DNA of 64,000 nt from Halocaridina rubra. Its lineage: Eukaryota; Arthropoda; Malacostraca; Decapoda; Atyidae. How positions within the stretch are numbered: position 1 is the first letter of the stretch; each line of letters opens with the position of its first letter. Below are positions 10,986 through 27,133 of this stretch, piece by piece. Position numbers and translations under genes: made by a program. Where the stretch lies: positions 93,501-157,500 of the forward strand of contig JAXCGZ010022677.1 of assembly GCA_037179515.1 (NCBI GenBank), in the 5' to 3' direction. The notes below the pieces were generated by a model. The model was not told where the DNA came from. It saw nothing but the letters and a program-made list of their open reading frames with translations, and searched no databases.

Positions 10986-12834
10986 GACAAACTATATCTT
11001 TTTATATTTAATGCTTCATATGAATTTGCAATGAATCCATGATGTTAACAATAATGTTATCCACGACATGAGTTCGATTCCCCAGATATACAAAATTTTT
11101 AAGATATCTGTATTGCAGAATTCACGGTTTCATTGTGTATATATATACTTAAACACCATGTACAACTGTAATAATTTGTATAAGAATGACACGAAAAGTG
11201 CTCACTTGATTTAGCTGGGTTATAATATGCAGATTTCTCTGCTGTAGTAGCTCTGTCGGTATGATGGCATGAATCTAGAAATTGCGACTCGAGTTTGCTT
11301 GCCTCAGGGTTCAGAGAGAAGTTTCTAGTTGATAACGGTATGAATGCTTCATTAAAACACACAGTATGAAATAAACTCTCACTTTCTCTGGAATATTCGG
11401 CAACACCTGTAACACGTTCAATAAAACGTGTTAACCTTCACATTTTTTAATCTGAAGGACGCACCACCTCTAAGCAAACGGTGTATGACTGAAACACCAT
11501 TTTATAAGACACTATATCTAAAATAACAAACACCATATAATTGAAAGAACATTTTATTTGCGAGGATGAGGCGTAAGCCTCAATGATAAAAAGGTCTATT
11601 TATCATTCTCTCATATAACTACAGCTGCATTTCTGGACAAGGATGCACAATGTATGATAATTCCGAAGTGTTCCAACCACATGTGCCAATTAGGCATTTT
11701 CAACACTGGTTAGCATTCATTATATTTACTTTCTTGCCAAACCTCGTTTAGCATTATTTATGCAAAATAACAGATACATTCCACATTTATCTCAACATTC
11801 AGATCTTCACTATACTCTTTTAAAGCCACAAGTCACGTTCTAATATGGAAGTTTCCTATAATTATGATCATAGAATGGATTTTCTTTCACTGCCGAGTAT
11901 AGTGGATAATATTCCTGGGTGAGAGTTAATATAAAACATTTTCAGAGAAAATACAAAAAATACTAATTGCAATAGACATTCAAATCGCTGATTTTCTTTT
12001 TCAAATAGTCAGGTTTATTTCTATCAAAATACACAGAAATAATGGGTTATTACTTATAAATATATTCTTTTGGGTTGTCGGTATATACTTTTTCTCAATG
12101 TAAAAAGCCCACACAAGTATTAATTTTCCTCTATTATGTTTCAGATAATACCTGTTCAAGCTTGTGCACATTTACATAAAGTATGACAAAAACCTCAAAA
12201 TGTTGCTCACAAACAATGTAACTTCTAATCATCATGATTAACTTTCTTAGCTCTTAAGGAGTTTCTTTACAACTCGTACATCCACAAATTAATTTAATAC
12301 TACTCTGGTCGTCATGACACAGACAATAATAAAGAATATTCCACATTTTGAAAGGCGTAAAGAAAACTAAGTGCTCCAAATATTTCTGCCTTCACTAGGC
12401 CTCATCAAGAGCTCCTCATGTGGCCCAATTGAGTGTGAATATTCTGGCCACATTCTTTTATTGCTACCAAAGTGTGGATTAATCTTCAACAAATTAATAG
12501 TAACATTTTTGGTACGTTTTTAGACATGAGAAGAGACCTCCAAAATCTTGTAACAAATTTTGACATCAAATAAATTGCAATGCACATTAAACATCAAAAA
12601 CAATCTGGTTCTTACAATCATGTCAAATTCTTTAACATAGGATAAACTGTCTAATGAGACAATTACGGATTAATCTCTCATTGATCATTTCGATTATGTA
12701 TATATAAAGTATATAAAAAAAAATAAACGTACAAATTGCTCTCGGATAAATTTTTAGCTTTCTAATAAAGACAGGCTAAGTAACATTATGTAATGAAGAA
12801 AAAATTTGCTGGTAATGGACACCAATATGTCATT
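10986..12834. other. Rae1-Tsc1 intergenic sequence, no gene recognised
   Basis: AT-rich, single-copy looking. A lone B-box-like GAGTTCGATTCCCC at 11070-11083 suggests an eroded SINE. Small open frames (for example on - at 11099-11362) show no domain or splice context. Confidence 0.4.
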
Positions 12835-12998
12835 TTGTGTGTCGTAAGTAGTGCCCATTCAAAAGAGGGTGGACACAGACAGGTTGGAGATGAGGAATTA
12901 AGAATAATGTCCTTAATGTCATGCAATTGAATTTAACACGGAGTTTTTCACTTTCCAAGTTGACCGTTCTAACTAGTGAGCTACAGTGGTCCATTCTT
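12835..12998 (-). repeat. tRNA-derived SINE, family A, diverged
   Basis: CCATTCAAAAGAGGGTGGAC, GACAGGTTGGAGATGAGGAA and GTGAGCTACAGTGGTCC correspond to the tail, body and head of family A in reverse. Confidence 0.6.
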
Positions 12999-13494
12999 TT
13001 TGTTAACAGTACTTCTTGATATTTAAATTTCATTTGTTCGGAAAATGCAAAGCAACATGAAGTACATCTTACTAAGGAAATGTCATTTTCTTATTTTCTA
13101 AGCAACTTAAATTCCTACCATTTCATAATTTAGATAAAAAAAATATTTTGTATGCAGTAATCAAATTTTTCACACCAAAGTAGTAGTTATGAAGGATAGC
13201 TATAATTAATGATTAAAAGTAAACATATGGACATGAATACTGTATACTACATACAAAAAATAATTAGAACAATCTTTATCTATTTAGGCCATATATTTAT
13301 GGAAAACAATGAATTATAACAAGACGCTGATGAATTAACAATATGACAGTGCCTAGAAATACTACAAATTGGGCCTAATATTAGATGGGTTTGTTGTGCA
13401 GTAAAAATACATGGAAAACTATATGAATAAATTAGGTTGTGAAATATTTTAAATTTCATGAATGTGTATAAATAAAAAAAAATAATATTTAAAG

Positions 13495-13697
13495 TTAAAG
13501 TTTGCTGGGTTTTAGCCCTCCTATCAGGGGTGTCGCCCCTGTTCTGGCAGGCGTCAGCCGGTGCAAGCCCCAACCCCCTACTGTGGTGTCCAGCCACAGC
13601 AGTAACCTTCCCAGTAAACAGCTTAAACTCTCTTGCCTGGACGAGGCTCGATCTGCTGACCTAATGCAAAGCCAGCGCGTTACCACTGTTCTACAAT
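13495..13697 (-). repeat. GC-rich tRNA-like SINE, family D
   Basis: A GC-rich island in AT-rich DNA. On - it begins with a tRNA-like head (GTAGAACAGTGGTAACGCGC, then a GATCGAGCC B-box-like segment) and runs into GGTTACTGCTGTGGCTGGAC. Overlapping open frames on both strands reflect its GC content, not genes. Confidence 0.5.
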
Positions 13698-13699
13698 AT

Positions 13700-17604
<3,905 letters not shown>

Positions 17605-17650
17605 GAAAATGCCCTTCAAAGATACTTTCAAGATGTAATCCCCCAATTTT

Positions 17651-20600
17651 CTAAGTTTTTCTACGTCCTATCTCAGATTCTATTTCTAATTCTGCTAAGG
17701 CATCCAATCTGTTGAGAGCCACAGGATGTCTTGAGAGAAGAGGCTCATCCGGAGGCGAAGTAGCTGCACTACTACAACTCGCAGAAGATGGAGAAGCAGA
17801 CAAATCGAGGTCGATGTCAAAACCATCACTGCAAACGGATTTACCACGCTGTGATCGCCTAACTTGCCTGACTAATCTATCAATCTTATCGTTGTGTTCT
17901 AGAATATAGCTCTCTAAAGTCTGGTTTGTTGCAGCTAGTGCCTGGCAACGTCTTTCGGCAGCTTTGCTCTGTTCCAAGCCGGCTTCTCTGGCTGCTCGCA
18001 AATCCTTTTGGTGCTCGCTTACTAATCTCTCTTTATCCGCAAGATTTTGCTCAAGTTCTGATACTCTCGCTAATGCTGCATCCAGTTTAATATTTGTGAT
18101 CCGATTGGATGTTTTAAGCTCCTCCACTTGTTTCTGGGCAGTGGCCCTTTCCAGCCCTATTCCAATGCCATCACCTTGTCCAGACATAGTTAACTGCCAC
18201 ACTTGATGCTTGTACTGATCTATAACTTCACCCATTAGGGATATCTGTTTATGCAACATCTCCACTTGATGGTGCAACAAGGTGTTATCCTCAGCAAGCT
18301 GGGCGTGCATAGTGAGCTGTCGGTCTCTTTCTAAAAGGGTGGCTTGGACTTCGTGCAACTGCTCAACAAGCTCTTCATTTTCTTTAGATAAGCTTTTGGA
18401 CTTTTCACGTAACAAATCCCTTTCCTGCTGGGCACTGTCCCGATCAACACACACTTGGTTCAGTGTTCCTTGCTGTAAATTAAGGGCAGACTGTAACTGT
18501 TGTTCTTTACTCGTAGCAGTTGTTTGCAGGGTAAGCAAATCATGTTTCAAACGCACAACTTCATTTTCAAGACGAAGAACTTCCTTATTCAAACCTTTCT
18601 GCTGCTCCTCTAATGCATATACCTTCTTGGCTCTGCCGAGAAGCCTTCGATTGCGTTCTGCGTGCACCTCTCTCTTGTATCTTTCTAATAAGAGCATTGT
18701 TTGCATAAGCTTAATTTGATTTATAAAGCCATTACCTGTCCCAGATGGGGAATGCTGCCAAAATACACTCTTCACTCCAATGTTAGCCTCATTACTCTCT
18801 CTAAGGTACTGATCAAGTAGCTGATGAGGCGAAAGGTTATATGTGTCATTACTATCAGCGTCAACCTTGGATATCTTTACCTTTCCCCCTTGAGATGGGG
18901 CTGATATTAACGCATCTAATATCTGATCATAAGGGATAATGATATTTGCCACTTCCTCCGTCTGCGTAGTGGCTTCACTCGTGATAACTGCCTGTCTTGT
19001 TGGTGATAAGGTAAAGGAAGACATTGCGGAACCTTTTCTCGTCCTAATTTCATTACCATTTACTGGTGATATATCATCTTCTATTACCAACTGGGGACAT
19101 GACATGCTTCTCTGAATAGGTCTCATTGGTGTGCTGTATGACTTCAGAGGTGATAGTGTTCCCCTTGATGATGTACTTAACTTATATTGGGACAAATCAG
19201 GAGGTGGACCGCACTGACTTAAAAACCGCAGTCGCATCGTTCTGACATTTTTCACCAGATCAGTCATTGATCTTTGGCTTGGTACTCCAAGCCCTAAACT
19301 TTCAGGTTCATCAGGGTCCCTATGTAAATCTAAACGATTATCATCGGAAGAACGACGACTTTCACCGCTATCGGATTCTTTTTCTTCAGATATTCTGCGA
19401 TCGATTATATTTGTTCCAACAAAATCCTTCTCTACATCGTCACTTTCACTCGTATGAGCTGCTTCGCCGGTGATATCAGAATCACTATTTCCATTGAACA
19501 TGCTATTCTTAGCATTTGGTAACTGAGAAATATCGAGTCGACTGCCGTCATACACAGATATTTTCCTCTTCCTGTTCTTAACATCCACATATAATCCCTT
19601 TTCATCCTCAGTCTTAATATCGGGTGAAAACTCACCCGAATTATTACCTCTGCTGTCAATAAATTTTTCTTTATTTGGACTTACAAGATTATTTTCTTTC
19701 GATGGATCCTTCCCATCTGCAGCCTCGTCATCCAATGACTGATTGAAAGAGATTTCTTTCTGAGTAAGCTGTCTTTCCCTCTGGATTTGCTGGAGCTTAC
19801 TCTGAAGTAAAGAATTTCGTTCTGCTCGCTTAAAAATATCTTGTCCTTGTTTATCTGGAAACCTGAATGGCATATGGTCTTTCTTTTGAGGTGATAAAGG
19901 ACTACAATTAATTTCAAAATCTACAGATGCAGTTGGATGAACCTCTCCACCACCATCTGCAGAATTCAGGTTAAGGGAGCCCATGGGTTTTATAGGTCGC
20001 CGGCTAACTAATTTATTCCCATCTAGCTTCAAAGGTGAGGTAAATGGTGTGGTCTCTGGGGTAGCTTCTATGGCTGCTTCCGGTGGCGATTCAGCCACTT
20101 TAGTGGCTGCCTTTTGGTTGGGGGTCAATATCGGGAAAACAGGTGTGTGCGGAACAGAAGTGGAACCTCTGGAGCTTGTAGCCATGGGTGGTGAGGGTTG
20201 AGCTAAGCTCGGCGACCAAAAGTTGTTTCCAGAGGCACTGATCATCCAGTTAGAGGGTTCTGGTAATGACTCAAAATCATTTCCACCACTAAGCAAATAA
20301 TTTGGGCCACATACTTCTTCCGGAGTGGCTTCAACAGGATCTAAACAAAGTTTAGCACATTCTTGTATAAGCTGATGGGTCTCTATTCCCATCCATCGGC
20401 TCTTGGCTACCTCAGTTTCTCTGTTCTCTGTAATAAGAATGGGATGAAGACGAACACTCTCCATCATGGGCTTTAAAGTCGTAAAGAAACAAGCAGAGGA
20501 ACCTGGTTTAGTAAAATTATTCTGCAAACACGTAATGAAGTGACATGGGTACAATGCATACAATCTATGGAATAGGGTATAAACAGCCACCTGCAAATAT

Positions 20601-22420
20601 GGTTGGAAACTTTTGTCTGGTTCTTGTTTGGGACTCCAGCGCACCAGTCGACAAAATACGTCCATAACATTTGAGAGATGTAACTTCCCCATCTCCAGAG
20701 GCAGGATTGGTAGCAGCATCACAAGCACCATGACCCCACTAACCAAAACTGGAACGTCTTCGTCAGTGCCGAGAGTGTGGAGAAGCTCCCGTAATGCACT
20801 GTGGTGAATCACTTTCCTAATCCACATCGGAGGTGGTTGCCTACGGACAGCATACAATAGAAGGCAAGTGTATCGGAAGCGATCGGGTCCTTTCAATCCT
20901 TCGGTAATGCGTTCAAGAAGATGGCGATCGTGTGGTTCTGTTACAGTCAACAGGATGTCCAGGAGACGATCACTGAGGGTAAATTTTAAATCTCATATCA
21001 AGGGACTACCTGTCTATATATTTAACTAATCTTAAATATAAAAACCTACTGTCATCCCTCTTTTCCTTTCCTTATTCAAAGTCAATTCTGAGAGGTTAGA
21101 GCTGGGGAATTAAGGCTGCATGCCTAACAACTGCACTACTGAAATCCCAGAAATAATCTTAAAAAGAACTGTGGCCTATATTCTAAATGTTGCAGGTGTG
21201 ACTACAGAAGATATCTCCAGGAAAGGAGAGAGAACTCCATTTGCTTTGTCTGCGTGTGAAAAAGTGACTAAAATGGATAAGAGGGCAGGAGATAGCGCTC
21301 TCTCTTTCTGAAAATTTTCCTTGCAAAATTTTTAATTTTGAAAATCGGAAAATTTGTGAAAACTTTGAAAATTCAAAAGTTTGCGACCTCAAATTTTTTT
21401 TTGTCACAGATGAGGTTATCATGATGGCACACAAGGGCTAAGCCTAGTCTCGTCTGAAACAATGCATAAAAGTATACATCCCCAAAAAGCTAATTACTTA
21501 GTCTATTAACGGCTTCATGATGTTCCATTTTTAAACAGTTATTGACAATACTGCTTTTACAACCACTTACAAAATTTATTTACAACTTTTTTCCTCTTGT
21601 TTTTCCATAAAATAAAAATTTACATCTCGAAAAGGCTAAGCAGTATGATACTTTATTCATAATATGCTTTATGTCCCATTATTAAAGTTATTGACAATAT
21701 TGAATTCATGACCATTTACAAAACTCCTTTTAAATTTTTTTAATTGTTTTTTCTATATGCTTTCTATTTTATTCTTTAATATAGCATTTCATTTAGATGT
21801 TAGGTTACAATAAGAGTACAACTTGTGAATAGTCATGAATGTAAGGCATAAATGAACATCTTCCTACATAGGGGAAAGATTTCATAACTTCCTTCTTTAA
21901 CCATACTTAAGTCAGATTATAACTCATACAAGACTAATTTAAAAATATTAGATGTTATTTGCCATTTCATGTCACTTTTAATTAGACACATATTAGAATT
22001 GGGATATTAAGGCTGGAAGCCCTTTCTAACATCCAGCAGTGGGCTTCATCGCAAGTCTGTCACCTCCCAAGTTAAGTGCTCACACAAGTGCGCTACCAAA
22101 GTCCCAACAGTACTAAACTAACTTGGCTTGCACTCCTGACTCTCCAAAGCACCAGCTGGGGCTGGTATTTATATATTCTTCTCCAATATTTCAAATCGTT
22201 AAAGTGTTAAGATTTATAAATGAGAAAAGAAGGAATATAAAAATTAAACTAACCTGTTAGATACGAAAAAATAATCCAATAGGCCCGTAACAAGCCATCC
22301 ATCACGAACGTTAGCGAGGGTGTCTTTGAGAATTGATCTTACTTCCTGGACGACCTCCTCCTGACTACTCTCCAAGAGCCCCAGCACATCCCCAACATTC
22401 CGGTCTTGTACCTGTTCCAT
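17651..22420 (-). CDS. Tsc1: Hamartin, TSC complex subunit 1
   Basis: Two coding exons on -: 22420-22254 (ATG, 55 codons plus two bases) and 20972-17651 (one base plus 1,107 codons including stop). They join at a split Ser codon to give 1,162 residues, against about 1,164 in human hamartin. The N-terminus reads [17 protein letters not shown], then [33 protein letters not shown] and [11 protein letters not shown], the conserved alpha-solenoid. Residues ~265-810 are polar, Ser-rich and disordered-looking; ~813-1090 form a long coiled coil ([20 protein letters not shown] onward). Known role: it scaffolds TSC2 and TBC1D7, a GAP complex that turns Rheb off at lysosomes and restrains mTORC1. The acceptor TTTCAG lies 5 bp before ATG, so a noncoding first exon lies further upstream. 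The large exon is unlike the many small exons in vertebrates. Confidence 0.96.
21085..21150 (-). repeat. Fragment of SINE family A in Tsc1 intron
   Basis: AGAGCTGGGGAATTAAGGCT and GCATGCC match the central body of the family in reverse. The flanks do not. Confidence 0.4.
21960..22110 (-). repeat. tRNA-derived SINE, family A, in Tsc1 intron
   Basis: GGGATATTAAGGCTGGAAGC, TCACCTCCCAAGTTAAGTGC and AGTGCGCTACCAAAGTCCC give body, B-box side and head of the element in reverse orientation. It ends about 140 bp before the Tsc1 start exon donor. Confidence 0.6.
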
Positions 22421-22679
22421 GATTACTGAAATAGAAAATACTGACTAAGGCTACGATACATATTCCAAGCAAGGGTAGGGGAAATATAGTGAGGCCTGGA
22501 AAAATATGTCAGCAGTGTGATAGAGGAACTTGTTATGAGCTCATGTTAACCTGGTTATAGGGGAGATTTTTTCAATAAAATAATTCTGATATCATATGTC
22601 TTCCATATTTTTAGTTAATTTTTTTCTATGCTTCATAATCTGTTAAGAAAAATTATACTTATATGTTTACTACATGTTG

Positions 22680-22840
22680 CTGTTTGCCGTTCTGTGTCAC
22701 TATTCATCCCCATTCGAATGGGGGTGGTTACAAGTTGGAGTTGGGAAATCAAGGCTGGACAGCCCTTCCAAATGCCTTGTGACGAATTCAAACACAAGCA
22801 TGTACCTTTTCAAGTGCTCTAACCACTGCGCTACAATAAT
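22680..22840 (-). repeat. tRNA-derived SINE, family A
   Basis: Contains the palindromic CCCCATTCGAATGGGG tail block, GTTGGAGTTGGGAAATCAAG, and a head with AGTGCTCTAACCACTGCGCT. Reverse orientation, upstream of the Tsc1 start exon. Confidence 0.7.
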
Positions 22841-23104
22841 TCTTGTTTTATTCTGATAAAATCCCCTTCTTGCTTCCAAGAACCAACAATTCTTACAGGG
22901 GAAAAATTTAGGAACCAAAAATTCTTTAAGAGGAAATATACAGGAAGAAACAAGTCTTAGTTAAGAAAAATTCAGAAATCAACAATTCTTTAGGGTGAAA
23001 AATTCTGAAATGCTTGAATTGAAACAAACAGGACAGTAGTTAAGTATCCAACTAAACCTCCAAGAATATATCACTGTATAACCGATACTTAACATGGGGA
23101 CAGA

Positions 23105-23275
23105 GGGCCCTGTGGTAGTGCAGTGGTTAGAGATCTTGACTCAAGAAGTGACAAACCCTAGTTCACGCACCCCAGGCCATTAGGAAGGGGATCCAGCCTT
23201 AATTCCCCAAGCTCCAACCCATCTATGTTCACCTCCAATAGTATGGGGACAAAAAGTGATACAAAGTGGCAAAAC
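23105..23275 (+). repeat. tRNA-derived SINE, family A
   Basis: GGTAGTGCAGTGGTTAGAG (A-box side), CCTAGTTCACGCACC (B-box side), then TTAATTCCCCAAGCTCCAAC and a tail with GATACAAAGTGGCAAAA. Same architecture as the copies at 47288 and 53448. Confidence 0.7.
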
Positions 23276-23474
23276 TAAAAGCCAAACTCATTAAATATCC
23301 ATAACAGTAGTACATGTAGTTTAAAGATATAAAAAATAAAATTACCAACGGACTAAATACTGTAAAAGTTATTTGTTGTCCCTATGCTGTAATCACATCA
23401 TTGCCACTGGATTTACAAGTGGCAATGACATCCCCCTAAGACCCATCTGGCAACAATATACAGTACTCCCTTTG

Positions 23475-23665
23475 TTAACAAGCTATTGGTTTTACTTCAC
23501 GGATTCCCTTTTCCACTAAGGCTAGGACGGTGCCTTCTTGCAAAGGACTTTTGGCAAGTGCAATCGATATCCTGAGTGGATGACCTTTCTAACCTCAGAC
23601 CACGGCATGTCGCGAACCTACAATCTAATGAATCAAAGTCATGAGCGTTACCACCCGATCACCCC
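23475..23665 (-). repeat. tRNA-derived SINE, family C, diverged
   Basis: CTAGGACGGTGCCTTCTTGC and AACCTCAGACCACGGC match the better preserved copies at 35446, 37811 and 60567. The tRNA-like head is decayed. Confidence 0.6.
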
Positions 23666-23705
23666 TTTGTTAACGAGTAAAAAACCAAATTTTTCGGGTA
23701 GTTCA

Positions 23706-23992
23706 CAGTTTAGCGGGCCATGCCGCTCAACGACCTCATCCCTCCACTCAGGTAAGTAGTTCGACTGTAGGTTAGGTAAGTATTTTTAGTTAGGATAGTA
23801 AGATGTGGGTTCCAGGGGGGTGAAGCCCCCCTGGCTAAGAGGTTAAGTAAGTATTTTTAGTTAGGATAGTAAAAAATTGTTTCATATGCCTATTGTCGCC
23901 AGTTTTGTTGTGTGTTCATCTGCCAGTTCTTTAGTCAGAGCCTATTGCCATTTACTGGTAGGTTTTAAACATTGGTATGCCCCGCTAAACTG
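23706..23992. mobile_element. Small inverted-repeat element (MITE) with internal hairpin
   Basis: Ends read inward CAGTTTAGCGGGCCATGCC and CAGTTTAGCGGGGCATACC; the right end is followed by TA. Inside, a 32-bp segment occurs twice (23770-23801 and 23841-23872, one mismatch). Between the copies is a near-palindrome at 23812-23833 (CCAGGGGGG, five-base loop, CCCCCCTGG). Noncoding. Confidence 0.6.
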
Positions 23993-24308
23993 TAGGTGTT
24001 CTAAAATATTCTTTTCTTGCACTCTACCTTAGTAAAAAGGTGACTAAAACCCGACTTCTTTTACTTTCACATAATACATATATCTTACATCATATTGCCT
24101 AACTGAATGAAAGGGTTGGAAAATGGAGGATGCTAATATAATCTCATCAAACACATACACTATCAAAATTTCCAAGCCATGCAAATTTTATTATGTATTT
24201 TACTTTTGACAGCTGCCAAAGAAAATAGAAAACAAATTAATGCCTTTTTTATCAATTCCTAACCAGCAAAGCACACTTCAAATATTGGAACTATTCTATC
24301 ATTTAAAA

Positions 24309-24455
24309 CTAGGGAACGGCAGTAGCTCAACAGAAGAGCACGCAAGTCGGGAAGTGATGTACCTGACAACGCAGGATTTGATCCCAGTGCAAGGTGTTAG
24401 AAAGGGCATCTAGCCTTGTTCCCTCGGCTCTAAACAGGTTTGGGTCCATCCCTTG
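24309..24455 (+). repeat. tRNA-derived SINE, family A, diverged
   Basis: CGGCAGTAGCTCAACAGAAG, GGATTTGATCCCAG and GGGCATCTAGCCTTGTTCCC correspond to A box, B box and body of the family. Confidence 0.6.
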
Positions 24456-24718
24456 TCTTGGTGGCTAACAGTAACGCATGAAACAGAAAACAAATTAATC
24501 CAATAGGACAAATGGTTAAGATGAACTAAACAGTGTCTTGGGTGGAGAGTATGAGTGCCTAATGTGCATATTGGCATTAACCTGACAAGTGGCTATAACC
24601 CTTCCTTAACATAAAGTCGAGAGCCAATTATTATTTGCCTGTCCCGTGATAAAAATGATCATTAATCTGCGCAGTGTAAAGCTGCCTAGTTTCAAAGTAA
24701 ATAATGTCATCTCCTTAC

Positions 24719-24961
24719 CTACAGACTAGCATACGAGTTATGTAAGTCCTGCATATAAGGTCGAACTTTGGTTTTTCCTTCTCTCAACCATAAAAAGTGG
24801 GCTAAACGGCGAGCCCCTACGCATTTGGGCACTTTTCTATGCAATCTGGGGTCATAGGAGACACCTTCAAAGTGGAAGTAGCAGTGACACACCACAACAG
24901 GAATAATACAAATAAAGATGGTAAACAAGTGGAATAGAAGGGGAGCTGTAATCCAACTCAT
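24719..24961 (-). other. Candidate Tsc1 5' UTR exon or 80-codon upstream ORF
   Basis: An 80-codon open frame on - starts with a hydrophobic stretch (ITAPLLFHLFTIFICIIPVV). Its TAG stop ends exactly at a consensus donor (TGTAG|GTAAGG, exon end 24719). A noncoding exon upstream of the Tsc1 start exon is required by the acceptor at 22426, and this donor is a plausible partner. The open frame itself is not recognised as a known protein and may be chance. Confidence 0.25.
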
Positions 24962-24964
24962 GCA

Positions 24965-25970
24965 CCCAGCGACCCCAAAGAAACTCCAAGTACGGACCCA
25001 TTTTAATGGATCCTAACCCAACTTTCTCCCCACTTCAAGCTACCCATATTTAGTATGGAGTCCTAACAGTTATACGAGTGTAAGAAAAGTACGAATTTAG
25101 TATGAATACCACCCATTTTTTCACCTTTTCTTATTCACATGGTCGCCATGAATCCCCTCCTAGGCTCCGTCACCCCGATGGCAAATCAGGGTTGCTAAGT
25201 AAGCAAATGTGAGTAAACTCAAACTTAATATCTTAATTGGAAATTAGGACATCAATATTTAGCACAATTATTATAGATAATTATCAATATATATAACTGT
25301 TTCGACTACATATATAAAGTTGTACTTGATTTTAAAACTTGGACGAAAGCTCAAAATACTTAAAAAGGCCATTCTGATAGCAACTTGGTAACATTGAATG
25401 AGAAAGAAAATCAGCTGTTTGCGCTAGCTTCATAGGTACCAACTAAGTAAATATATTTAATGCGTTTTTATATTAATTTTCAAAATATGATTAACTTAAT
25501 TGCATACCAAACATATTTAATACTATATAATGTAGCTGTATATAGTAAATGAAGTGCGGTGCAATGCAATGAATCACTAATATATATTCCAAATACACAC
25601 TATTTATTATCATTCTGTTGGTATTCTGCTAAGTCCAAACAAAGAGGTTTGTGTATATTTATCACATAATTAAATTGACAAACTAAAAGTGCGTTATTTA
25701 CCACCTTTGATGCATATTATAGCATATAAGAATATCATTAAACGGGGATATGAATCACAAAAGATAAGCGAATTTGTTTTCGTGATGGTGATCACAATCG
25801 CAAAATTTAAATACCGCGAATATGCGGATATGAGTTTCATCCCCTTAGTGACAAGAATGATATTGCATTTGCATGAAGGAATGAACGCTTTCGCGCATTT
25901 ACTCTCACGTCTCTCAAGTCATCCTCAAAAAAAAATATATATATAGTTACCAGTCTATAGACGATGATAT
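24965..25970. other. No gene recognised
   Basis: AT-rich region with no SINE, exon or transposon that I can name. It may hold the Tsc1 promoter, but no TATA box or initiator could be singled out. Confidence 0.35.
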
Positions 25971-25975
25971 TTTCG

Positions 25976-26100
<125 letters not shown>

Positions 26101-26224
26101 CAAATTCGGTGTAAATTATATTATAATTCGCTTGCAATTACTGACTTTTTTTTCATAAAATTATACATAAATTTAAGAGTTGTTAGACACAATAACTGTA
26201 GAATAGTTTCAAAAAACAAAGTCC

Positions 26225-26720
26225 ATGGGTAGTTTTAGAGCTAGAGGTCACAGAGTGAAGAAGCTACGTTAGAAAACTTTCCTTCAGGATGTAAGGAAGT
26301 ACTTACTTAGGCCCGATTTCTTAAACAGTGTAAACCTAGGATACCATATTGTTAGTTAGCTAGACACACACATATGGATTTCATAAACGCATCTGACGCG
26401 GTTCTGTGCATGGCTAGGATCCCGTACGGGATCCTAGCCATGCACAGAACCGCGTCAGATGAGTTTACGAAATCCATTTGTGTGTCTAGCTAACTAACAA
26501 TATGGTATCCTAGGTTTACAGTTAAAGAAATCGGGTCCCGTACGGGATCCTAGCCATACACAGAACCGCGTCAGATGAGTTTACGAGATCCATTTGTGTG
26601 TCTAGCTAACTAACAATATGGTATACTAGGTTTACAATGTTTAAGAAATTGGACCTGCGATAATTGGAGTTCGAAAAGCAACGAAACAGGTCAATTTCAA
26701 ATGTATACATAATTTCTGGA
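26225..26720 (+). repeat. Old 3' fragment of the CR1/L2-like LINE, split by a foldback element
   Basis: GAGCTAGAGGTCACAGAGTG, AACTTTCCTTCAGGATG and TAAGGAAGTACTTA before 26310, and GATAATTGGAGTTCGAAAAG after 26655, align in order with the LINE 3' coding end (for example 33560-33660). The intervening 346 bp are the palindromic element, which therefore inserted later. Confidence 0.55.
26310..26655. mobile_element. Palindromic foldback/MITE, 1.5-unit structure
   Basis: The left arm from 26311 mirrors the right arm to 26536 around CCCGTACGGG (26421-26430) with few mismatches. The right half is then repeated at 26537-26655, starting again with CCCGTACGGGATCC. Outer ends GGCCCGATTTCTTAAACA and, inward from the right, GGTCCAATTTCTTAAACA are terminal inverted repeats. 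No coding. PIF/Harbinger-like by general look only. Confidence 0.75.
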
Positions 26721-26814
26721 AAGATATAAGCGTTAGTGAGAAACAAAAAAAGACCAGCGCAGGGCTCTTTTCAACCAGCTAAATACAACCCATGAGGTCA
26801 CGTACACATCTAAA

Positions 26815-27133
26815 GGGCGGTTTACACAGTCAAACGGTTCGTCGAACGCGGTTCGACAGACAAGTGTTTGAAGTGATGTTCGAACGTGTGAACGGGGTAT
26901 TTGGTTGTCGAACACGGAACGTGATCGACAACCAAATACCCCGTTCGGTTCGTCGAACGCGGTTCGACAGACAAGTGTTTGAAGTGATGTTCGAACGTGT
27001 GAATGGGGTATTTGGTTGTCGAACACGTTCCATGTTCGACAACCAAATACCCCGTTCACACGTTCGAACATCACTTCAAACACTTGTCTGTCGAACCGCG
27101 TTCGACGAACCGTTTGACCGTGTATGCCCCCCT
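26815..27133. mobile_element. Second palindromic foldback/MITE, 1.5-unit structure
   Basis: Outer arms read inward GGGCGGTTTACACAGTCAAA and GGGGGGCATACACGGTCAAA, then GGTTCGTCGAACGCGGTTCG. The left arm plus centre (GGGGTATTTGGTTGTCGAAC and its complement) is followed by a second copy of the arm and centre and then the right arm. Overlapping open frames on both strands (26733-27209) are products of the palindrome and not genes. Confidence 0.75.

Noticed and set aside
17712..20807. Open frames on + opposite Tsc1 (for example 18282-18719)
   Set aside because: Antisense shadows of the Tsc1 exon with no splice or domain support.
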